Shown here: piece after piece, positions 24,820-31,095 of the stretch
Layout: each line of letters begins with the position of its first letter
Numbering within the stretch: the first letter of the stretch is position 1
Source: DAOWGG01 sp965369815
Lineage (GTDB): Bacteria > Patescibacteriota > Gracilibacteria > UM-FILTER-43-11
Direction: 5' to 3'
Assembly: GCA_965369815.1 (NCBI GenBank)
Contig: CBDUQS010000009.1
Span: forward strand, 1-33,333
DNA length: 33,333 nt
The notes under the pieces: model-generated
What the model was told of the DNA's origin: nothing
Databases searched by the model: none
Seen by the model: only the letters and a program-made list of their open reading frames with translations
Translations under genes and position numbers: made by a program

Positions 24820-24936
24820 CTACCATTCATCATCTTCACTTTCTTCGCTCGCTTCGTAGCATTTACATTCACATTCCAACTTATCGCAATCTTCACAAGG
24901 AGGACAATTCATTCCACATTCACAGTCTTCAAACAT
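24820..24936 (-). CDS. 38-aa Cys-rich metallothionein-like microprotein
   Basis: ATG 24936 to TAG 24820. It begins MFEDCECGMNCPPCEDCDKL and continues with CECKC, followed by an acidic tail ending DDEW. Eight cysteines fall within residues 5-26, as CxC, CxxC and CxCxC groups, with no His. Such density is typical of metal-thiolate proteins. The ATG follows an A/T-rich leader without SD, as for native genes here, with a TATTAT about 14 nt upstream. No family is recognised; metal binding is inferred from composition alone. Confidence 0.6.
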   Translation of the reverse strand: MFEDCECGMNCPPCEDCDKLECECKCYEASEESEDDEW

Positions 24937-24997
24937 GGGACTTGAATTAAATAATAAATTGGCTTCATTATCGCTTTTTTTTAGCAAAAATCAATAG

Positions 24998-25020
24998 CAA
25001 AAAAAAGGCTTATTTAAGCC
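24998..25020 (-). terminator. Minus-strand terminator with no minus-strand gene next to it
   Basis: On the minus strand GGCTTA-AA-TAAGCC is followed by eight T. The nearest upstream minus-strand genes end at 26026, so it would stop transcripts that have crossed the amidohydrolase gene in antisense. Confidence 0.65.
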
Positions 25021-25036
25021 GCAATTTGATGCCATA

Positions 25037-25064
25037 TTTACACTTTTAAAAAATTATGTATAAT
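25037..25064 (+). promoter_or_regulatory. Sigma-70 promoter for the amidohydrolase gene
   Basis: TTTACA, 16 nt, TATAAT, giving a leader of about 16 nt to ATG 25087. Confidence 0.65.
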
Positions 25065-25086
25065 AACATTCTATACCAAACTTATT

Positions 25087-26034
25087 ATGGAAAATCCGGC
25101 TGATAAAATTGGTAACCATGGCGAAGCTGATATCATCGATATCCATTCTCATCTGGGCACTATTATTTATGAAGGGGGTGGGGATATTATTGAGCAAAAA
25201 GGGGTGAAGCCCCAAAGTGCTGTTGATTTAGGTTGGATGGCTAAGCTGATAAAATTTGGAGAAAAGCCAAGGGAGCTAACCGGTATCGCTAGAAAATTAG
25301 CGACTTATTCAGGAAGGCAAAGAATTTTTGGAGCGACTTTAGAGAATATGCAAAAAGCACATGAAGGAACGGGTATAGCAAAATCTTGTGTATTGCCAAT
25401 TCCTCCCAATGTTTGCTTTGACGATCTCAAAAAAGCTTCGGAGGCTGATGATCGATTGATTCCTTTTACAGGCATTGATTTTAATCGAATGGAAGTATTT
25501 GAAGATCGATTGCGAAGCGAAGTAGAACGGGGTGCTAAGGGTATGAAAATTCATCCAATCATCCAAAATGTTTCACCCACCGACCCACGCATGTTCGATG
25601 TGATGGATGCTTTTGCTAAGCATGATCTCCCCATCCTTTTTCATACAGGTCGCGTGACTTATTACTTTGGTGAGGAGAGGCAAAGGGAGAATATGGATTA
25701 TGGTGATATGGAGCTGATTGAAGAGATGGTAGCAGGAAATCGAGGGCAAACTAAAATCATACTCGGTCATGCGGGTATGGCTGAGTTGGACTACGTGATT
25801 GAAAGAATGCCCCAGTATCCCAACGTATTTGTCGACACCACTTTCCAACACCCTCAACGGATCAGTACTCTAATTAATGCATTTGGCTCTGAACGAGTTT
25901 TATTTGGTTCCGATTGGCCCTATGGCGATATGCAGCTCGCTGTAGACTGTGCTAAAGAAGCCATGCAAGGTGAAAAAGAAATTCAGGCACGAGTGTTTCG
26001 AGAAAACGCAAAGAATCTTCTTAGGCTAGGCTAA
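25087..26034 (+). CDS. Amidohydrolase family 2 (TIM-barrel metal-dependent hydrolase)
   Basis: 315 aa. The metal ligands of the Amidohydro_2 family are in place: H20-S-H22 in IIDIHSHLG, H186 in LPILFHTG, H227 in IILGHAG and D275 in LFGSDWPYG. KGMKIHP (153-157) is the usual strand-end motif. Members include decarboxylases and hydrolases such as ACMSD-like enzymes; the substrate cannot be told from sequence. The start is the first ATG after a clear promoter. No SD. The last nine bases overlap the stop end of the converging small membrane protein gene. Confidence 0.9.
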   Translation: MENPADKIGNHGEADIIDIHSHLGTIIYEGGGDIIEQKGVKPQSAVDLGWMAKLIKFGEKPRELTGIARKLATYSGRQRIFGATLENMQKAHEGTGIAKSCVLPIPPNVCFDDLKKASEADDRLIPFTGIDFNRMEVFEDRLRSEVERGAKGMKIHPIIQNVSPTDPRMFDVMDAFAKHDLPILFHTGRVTYYFGEERQRENMDYGDMELIEEMVAGNRGQTKIILGHAGMAELDYVIERMPQYPNVFVDTTFQHPQRISTLINAFGSERVLFGSDWPYGDMQLAVDCAKEAMQGEKEIQARVFRENAKNLLRLG

Positions 26035-26409
26035 AAACCCAAAGTACCCAAATAGCAGTCCAAATCCTAACGCAAACCAATTCCAGAAAGTCATATTTTT
26101 AGACATTCGTTCTGAATAAGATAGTAGGGTTTTTGGAAAAGCGATAAAAAGGACTCCTTCTATCACTGCGATCCATCCAATGAGGGTGATGAGCACCTGC
26201 CAATCCTTGACCCAAAGATTGTGATAATGAACCAAAAGAAGTCCAGCAATCACCGCAAATATTCCGACAAACAAAGTGAATGCCGCAGAGTCTTTATAAC
26301 TTTTGATCATCGCCTTGGCTTTTATTTGCCCCGTCAATAATCCAATTCCAATTGGAATATAAATCAATGCCACAATTCTAGCCATCAAAATGGATAGTTC
26401 AGTTTCCAT
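26026..26409 (-). CDS. Four-helix membrane protein, copy 2 of a tandem pair
   Basis: 127 aa with four predicted membrane helices. It aligns along its length with the upstream 125-aa protein, sharing the turn YHNLW (62-66), W-x-VLIT and a GW/WG before the third helix. The family is not recognised. It begins 26 bp after the stop of its paralogue, so the pair is probably one operon. Its TAG stop lies within the 3' end of the amidohydrolase gene, with no terminator between. Confidence 0.8.
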   Translation of the reverse strand: METELSILMARIVALIYIPIGIGLLTGQIKAKAMIKSYKDSAAFTLFVGIFAVIAGLLLVHYHNLWVKDWQVLITLIGWIAVIEGVLFIAFPKTLLSYSERMSKNMTFWNWFALGFGLLFGYFGFLA

Positions 26410-26435
26410 ATTAAATTTAAGTTAAGCTTTTTAAA

Positions 26436-26813
26436 TTAGAAAAAAAGGAAATAACCAAGTAATAGTCCTAGTACCATAAATGGAATACCCCAAGAAGGTT
26501 TCATATTTTTATATAGCCCCTTAAAAGAAAAAATAGCCTGAGGATAAGCGATCAAAAGGAATCCTTTAAGTAAAACTCCCCATGAAAGGATGGTGATAAG
26601 GATCACCCACCATGCTCCTGACCAAAGGTTGTGGTATTGGACAAGAAGGGCGCCTAGCACAAGTGTAACGAAACCTGCAATCAAAGAAAGCCCTTGTGAC
26701 TTTTCAAGATCCGCAACCATTTTACTAACATTAAGTTTTCCGCTGAATACGCCAACGCCGACAGCGAACATATAAAGAGCAAAAATTTTTGCTACAAAAA
26801 TTGAAAGTTCCAT
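26436..26813 (-). CDS. Four-helix membrane protein, copy 1 of a tandem pair
   Basis: 125 aa, four predicted helices, YHNLW at 60-64 and AYP before the last loop. It is the first gene of the pair and comes from the same duplication as its neighbour. A TATAAT (plus-strand ATTATA at 26838-26843) sits about 24 nt upstream of the ATG with no good -35. Function unknown; no transport or enzyme motif seen. Confidence 0.8.
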   Translation of the reverse strand: MELSIFVAKIFALYMFAVGVGVFSGKLNVSKMVADLEKSQGLSLIAGFVTLVLGALLVQYHNLWSGAWWVILITILSWGVLLKGFLLIAYPQAIFSFKGLYKNMKPSWGIPFMVLGLLLGYFLFF

Positions 26814-26852
26814 ATTTGTTTTTGTTATTTGATATTGATTATATTTTACATC

Positions 26853-26882
26853 AAAAAATGACCTATTAATAAGTCATTTTTT
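26853..26882 (-). terminator. Terminator after tRNA-Asp
   Basis: AAAAAATGAC pairs with GTCATTTTTT, and TA/TA pairs continue after one mismatch. It lies 3 nt past the tRNA CCA end. Confidence 0.85.
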
Positions 26883-26885
26883 TAA

Positions 26886-26962
26886 TGGCGGAACGGACGG
26901 GACTCGAACCCGCGACCTCCTGCGTGACAGGCAGGCGTTCTAACCAACTGAACTACCGCTCC
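26886..26962 (-). tRNA. tRNA-Asp (anticodon GUC), CCA encoded
   Basis: 77 nt including CCA. The acceptor stem is GGAGCGG/CCGTTCC with one G-T pair, and the anticodon stem CCTGC/GCAGG carries the loop CTGTCAC (anticodon GTC). The T-arm GCGGG-TTCGAGT-CCCGT is standard. The discriminator G is followed by a genomic CCA. Confidence 0.97.
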
Positions 26963-27092
26963 ACATAAATCTAATTGTAAATGTCACTCAACTCAGCGAT
27001 GTCTCCAATCTTGCCTCAGATAAACTATTGCTAAATTGCGGAGTCATTGTAGACAATAGCGCTTCTTTTGTAAATAAAATTTGCTTAATAGA

Positions 27093-27121
27093 TTGTTTTT
27101 CCTCCTATTTTGTTGTATAAT
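27093..27121 (+). promoter_or_regulatory. Sigma-70 promoter for the two-helix membrane protein gene
   Basis: TTGTTT, 17 nt, TATAAT; leader of about 18 nt to ATG 27147. The rest of 26963-27092 shows no gene. Confidence 0.6.
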
Positions 27122-27146
27122 ATAAAGATTGATTTTTTATATTAAT

Positions 27147-27905
27147 ATGAGTGAAATTCCAAAAACTAGCCCAGAAGTCTCCGAAAAACTAGAGCCGATT
27201 GAGCCTTTGAGACTAAGAGCAGTTAATAGTATTCGAGAAAAAGTGAAATCTACTTTAACACGACTATCACTTCTGACTGTTTTAGGAGGTGTTGTAGGTG
27301 GAGTGGTTGGAGATCAGGCTCAGGATTTTTACCGAGATAAAACCGGTTACAACCCCTCAGCTATTACGGCGCTAGAAAACCCAGAGTCAACAGAAGAAAT
27401 TCCATCGGGCAGACCAAAGAAAGATTCTGAAGAGGTAGTCAGCTGGAGAGAAAGGGCTCAAAGAGCTCTTGAAAATGCCAAAAAATGGACTGGTAAAAAA
27501 GCTGAAAGCCTCGCTGAAAAATCTGAGTTGTTTCAAGAGGCAAAAGCGGCCCAAATGGAATTAAGACAAGCTTATAACAACCTTTTGGAATTTGGAGATA
27601 AGACTGCTTTTTGGCTTCCCTTTCTCATGACTTTTTTGGCAACTACAATGCTGACTAATAAGTTAATTAAGGTAAAAAAGGATCTTTTTGAAGACACTGA
27701 TCCTATTGTTGCTAAAAACTTAGAAGCGATTGAAAGAAAAATCAATGAGCTGATCGACCGTGCCAATCAGGGTGAAAATATTCGCCCAGAAGATGTTCAG
27801 AATTTATTGGATCAATATTTTGAAGAAAGCCCTGATCTAGAAACAGCGATGACCGCTGAAGGCTCAGGAGAAGGCAAAGAAGCTGCTAAAAGTCGTACTA
27901 GCTAA
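27147..27905 (+). CDS. Hypothetical protein with two membrane helices
   Basis: 252 aa from ATG 27147; an in-frame TTG at 27129 would add six residues but is unlikely. A basic helix precedes a Gly/Val-rich hydrophobic segment (LSLLTVLGGVVGGVVGD, ~41-57). A charged coiled-coil loop follows, then a second helix at about 163-180 (FWLPFLMTFLATTM) and an acidic C-terminal helix region. No family recognised. Its stop is 12 bp from the converging gene. Confidence 0.7.
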   Translation: MSEIPKTSPEVSEKLEPIEPLRLRAVNSIREKVKSTLTRLSLLTVLGGVVGGVVGDQAQDFYRDKTGYNPSAITALENPESTEEIPSGRPKKDSEEVVSWRERAQRALENAKKWTGKKAESLAEKSELFQEAKAAQMELRQAYNNLLEFGDKTAFWLPFLMTFLATTMLTNKLIKVKKDLFEDTDPIVAKNLEAIERKINELIDRANQGENIRPEDVQNLLDQYFEESPDLETAMTAEGSGEGKEAAKSRTS

Positions 27906-27917
27906 TCTCGTAGCACA

Positions 27918-28739
27918 TTAATCTGCAACTATGGCTGTTTTTTGATGCACGTCCTCTTTGTTACAAATTGCTTCATACATTCCTACTAGCCCATTGTTCA
28001 GTGCTTCTTGCATGATACGGAGGGCGTTTTCGTCGAAGGTTTGTGTGGTTGGATTGAAGACATAATCTAAATTGTATTCTATCTGAACCGCATAAATTTT
28101 AGCGTTGATATCTAAGATATCTTTTAAATGAGCATACCAATATAAATTGTAACCCCCTTTATAAATACGATTGATTTCAACGGATATACCCAATTGATCG
28201 GTGATCGAATCCTGAAGCTCAAATAAGTAATCGTAAGGAATAGAAAGGCCATCGTAATTATCGTAAGCGTCTTCGGACCCTAGGTTTGAAAAAATCATAC
28301 TGCTCATATAATCGTTGTTACGATTCAAGGCGTGATCTCCTGATGTATTGTGATAATCCACCAATAAAATCACTTCATGGTCTTCTTCATCTAATCTCTG
28401 AACGCTGTCGACAACACCCTGATGAAACGGGTACCAATATTTCATTAAAAAGCTCTCTTTTTCATGAGTAGTAAATTCGTCCCCTTTATTAAAAGCAGTT
28501 CGTCCAAAAAAATCGAATTCACGAAATGAATCCTCAATATTGGGTGCACGATTAAGATCACAAACCAATCGGCTTATATCCGCTTTATGAATGCTACTCG
28601 CACAAGTAAACTCATCTAGCTGATCCGTATAAGGATCGCTACATTTCCAAATTTCATAATCTGAGAGGGCAAAACGATCTTTTAGTTCGTCGTGAATGGT
28701 GCTTTTTGAGTGAGGAGCCACCAGAACAATCGGGAGCAT
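27918..28739 (-). CDS. N-formylglutamate amidohydrolase-like protein
   Basis: 273 aa. Motifs of the FGase family appear in order: VLVAPHSKSTI at the N-terminus, a SDPYTDQL segment near 34, ADISRLVCDLNRAPN near 53-67, KYWYPFHQGV near 99-108 and LLVDYHNTSGDH near 124-135. The His/Asp residues of these blocks bind zinc in known members, which hydrolyse N-formylglutamate or related N-acyl amino acids. No histidine-degradation genes are nearby, so the physiological substrate is open. The start codon is part of an 11-bp inverted repeat. No SD. Confidence 0.8.
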   Translation of the reverse strand: MLPIVLVAPHSKSTIHDELKDRFALSDYEIWKCSDPYTDQLDEFTCASSIHKADISRLVCDLNRAPNIEDSFREFDFFGRTAFNKGDEFTTHEKESFLMKYWYPFHQGVVDSVQRLDEEDHEVILLVDYHNTSGDHALNRNNDYMSSMIFSNLGSEDAYDNYDGLSIPYDYLFELQDSITDQLGISVEINRIYKGGYNLYWYAHLKDILDINAKIYAVQIEYNLDYVFNPTTQTFDENALRIMQEALNNGLVGMYEAICNKEDVHQKTAIVAD

Positions 28740-28793
28740 AAGTTATTTTTATTTTTACAATTACAATATTATAACATATTATAATAACTTATG
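28737..28793. repeat. 11-bp perfect inverted repeat spanning a start codon
   Basis: CATAAGTTATT (28737-28747) and AATAACTTATG (28783-28793). In the minus-strand transcript the upstream arm could pair with the arm that contains the ATG of the N-formylglutamate amidohydrolase-like gene; in DNA it could be an operator. Confidence 0.6.
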
Positions 28794-28805
28794 CAAGTGT
28801 CTATC

Positions 28806-29309
28806 TTAAGATTTAAATGATTTTAAACTTTTATAAGTGTGTCCTTCTTCCTTCGGGACACTCTCCATTAAATGAAATTGATCGACTTTAAACCGAATGG
28901 GCTCAATATTGATAGACTGTGGTTTTTTAATCGGCTCCTTTTTATACCGCCCCAAAGTGATATGTGCTCGAAAAGGATGATCGGGGAAATAGCCCAATTC
29001 CCCCATTGATTCTTGAATATCCTGCGCTAAATTTAAAAGAACTGCGGAAGGATCACATTCAATCCATACTCCTTGTGGATCGAATATATTAGGAAAGGGG
29101 GCAACCTCATTCATTTCAACTTCAAAAGGATTGAATTGAATAGTGGACAAAGCGTCGATAATTGGTTGTGAATTTTCAATTTTACCCCCTAAAAACTGAA
29201 GTGTTAAATGAAAATCTTTTGTTTTTTTAAGGTCGGAGAACTGACTCTGTAAATGAGCACATTGCTCGTAAAGATTTTCAGGAACACTGATGGCAACAAA
29301 TAAACGCAT
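28806..29309 (-). CDS. thpR: RNA 2',3'-cyclic phosphodiesterase (2H family)
   Basis: 167 aa, usual length. The two HxTL motifs of 2H phosphoesterases are at H34 (HLTLQFLGG) and H116 (HITLGR), with the family's N-terminal RLFVAISVP. It opens 2',3'-cyclic phosphates on RNA ends. It follows no close upstream gene on its strand, and the next gene downstream starts 66 bp past its stop. No SD. Confidence 0.92.
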   Translation of the reverse strand: MRLFVAISVPENLYEQCAHLQSQFSDLKKTKDFHLTLQFLGGKIENSQPIIDALSTIQFNPFEVEMNEVAPFPNIFDPQGVWIECDPSAVLLNLAQDIQESMGELGYFPDHPFRAHITLGRYKKEPIKKPQSINIEPIRFKVDQFHLMESVPKEEGHTYKSLKSFKS

Positions 29310-29365
29310 AATTTAGTATCTAATTTTTCATTGGACCTTAATCATTATAGCAAATCTAAATAATA

Positions 29366-29403
29366 TTGACTTATTTAAGTTTTATGATAGAATAAAACAC
29401 CTT
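29366..29403 (+). promoter_or_regulatory. Sigma-70 promoter for the receiver-HAD gene
   Basis: TTGACT, 16 nt, TAGAAT (extended by TGA just upstream), then AAAACACCTT. It matches the layout of 21149-21186. Confidence 0.65.
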
Positions 29404-29417
29404 ATTATATTTAGCCT

Positions 29418-31070
29418 ATGCCTGAAGACGAAAAAAAACTCGATTTGAGGAATGTGCTGGTGGTAGACGATGAGCCAGACATGCAAGACGCAATAAAAAG
29501 ATTTTTAATTAAATCTGGATTTTCTAAAGATCGGATTATCTGTCTAGGGGATGCTTATGAAGCACTTAATGTTCTACAGCCTAAAGAAGCTATTAAAGAT
29601 GCTCGGGACCATATTCATTGGCTTCTTTGCGACATTAGATTGGATTCAGGAGATGGAGGTGAGATATTGATCGAAATGGTCAGGCATGATATTCCAAATC
29701 GACCTTTTATTACTGCAATAAGTGGTATAGAACAACCTGATACAATCCAAAGTTCTATTGAAGGTCATGCAGATGAATTTTTACCAAAAGACGGTGACAA
29801 ATTTTACCAGGAATTGCTACCTGAATCGATTGATAAAGTTACTTCTTTTTTTGTTGACCAAGCTCGTTCTGAGGATGACTTAGCTGATGCTACTTTTGGA
29901 AGTCAATCTACGGAAAATCAAGAAGCAACGACTTCAGCAGATCAAGTAATTCCAGGTGAAAATATATATGAACTGATTCAATCGGGAGCATTGCCTGATT
30001 TACGAAATCCAGATAGTTACCCAAAGGGAACAAAAGTAGTTTTGTTGGATGTGGATGGGACCTTAGCAAGGGAATTTGTTATGGGGCGCCTTGCGGAAGC
30101 ATTCGTATTGGATTCAAATTGGTCTAAAAAGTTTCAAGAGCTTATTGGTTCACTAACCCCCGTTCAAAGAAAGGTTAATGAAAGGGCTCTTAATCGTTTA
30201 TATGCCGTGCATAAGAAATCTAATGAGGGTATATACCTTATTGATGATAAAGGAACAAAGGGTGAATATGGAGAAATGATTGAATATATGAATTCCCTGT
30301 ATGCAAAAACAATGGCTCGACTAAGAGTAGATGATGTTTGCAAAGCTGTCGGAGAATGGGCAGAAGAAGATGTAAAAAGAAATGTGTTTAAATTTACAAA
30401 TCCACTACTTACTATGCTGAAAGACTTTGGCTTTGTAACTTCTCTGGTTACTGGGATGCCAACAGAAGCATTGCCTGCTTATCAGAAGGCTTTTGGTGTT
30501 GAAGAGGCGGGTCACGCTCTTTTACTAGCAACCCAAAGGGAAGGAGAGTATTTGATATATACAGGTGAAATTGAAGATCAGGGGGGTACAGAGTCTTCCA
30601 AGAAAAAAATTGCAACTGATATACAAAAACATTTTGATATTGCCTTGGTGATTGGAAATCAATCGTCAGACCTAGGAATGATGAAGGTCGGAATGGCCAA
30701 AAAAGCAAATCAAGAGAATGCACCACATGGAAAAGCTTTATTTGTCGCCAATATGTTTGCGAGTGATTTCACAGGACACATTAAAAATATTAAAGACCGA
30801 TGCCAAGAAGAATTTAAACGAGGGCATTTACAATTTATCAACTTCAACCCCGAAGATCCTGATGCGGGAGATACTCGTTTTTGGATATTAGAGCATGCGG
30901 CAACTCATATCTTTCGATCAGAAAGATGGTATCAGTACTTAGAAGAAGTGCCAGAAGAGGTGGTGGGGAAAGTGGAAGAAACAAGAAATAAAGTCCATGA
31001 AGTTGTTTATCACCCAAAAGGAAAATCGGGTGACGAAACTAGCACGGGCTACAAAAAGTATTTAGATTAG
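29418..31070 (+). CDS. Response-regulator receiver domain fused to a HAD-type phosphatase
   Basis: 550 aa. Residues ~11-130 are a CheY-like receiver with all key residues: D17-D18, phospho-acceptor D72 (LLCDIRL), T99 and K124. A linker leads to a HAD-fold domain at about 205-435: nucleophile motif LLDVDGTLA (D211, D213), motif II SLVTGMP (T345), a Lys cluster 395-397 and motif IV IGNQSSDLGMM (N414, D418), as in phosphoserine-phosphatase-like enzymes. A large cap region separates motifs I and II. The last ~100 residues are unassigned. No histidine kinase is adjacent. Signal-gated phosphatase activity on an unknown small molecule or protein is inferred. TAG stop, no SD. Confidence 0.88.
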   Translation: MPEDEKKLDLRNVLVVDDEPDMQDAIKRFLIKSGFSKDRIICLGDAYEALNVLQPKEAIKDARDHIHWLLCDIRLDSGDGGEILIEMVRHDIPNRPFITAISGIEQPDTIQSSIEGHADEFLPKDGDKFYQELLPESIDKVTSFFVDQARSEDDLADATFGSQSTENQEATTSADQVIPGENIYELIQSGALPDLRNPDSYPKGTKVVLLDVDGTLAREFVMGRLAEAFVLDSNWSKKFQELIGSLTPVQRKVNERALNRLYAVHKKSNEGIYLIDDKGTKGEYGEMIEYMNSLYAKTMARLRVDDVCKAVGEWAEEDVKRNVFKFTNPLLTMLKDFGFVTSLVTGMPTEALPAYQKAFGVEEAGHALLLATQREGEYLIYTGEIEDQGGTESSKKKIATDIQKHFDIALVIGNQSSDLGMMKVGMAKKANQENAPHGKALFVANMFASDFTGHIKNIKDRCQEEFKRGHLQFINFNPEDPDAGDTRFWILEHAATHIFRSERWYQYLEEVPEEVVGKVEETRNKVHEVVYHPKGKSGDETSTGYKKYLD

Positions 31071-31095
31071 AGGGGAATTAATGAGGAGCCTTGCT

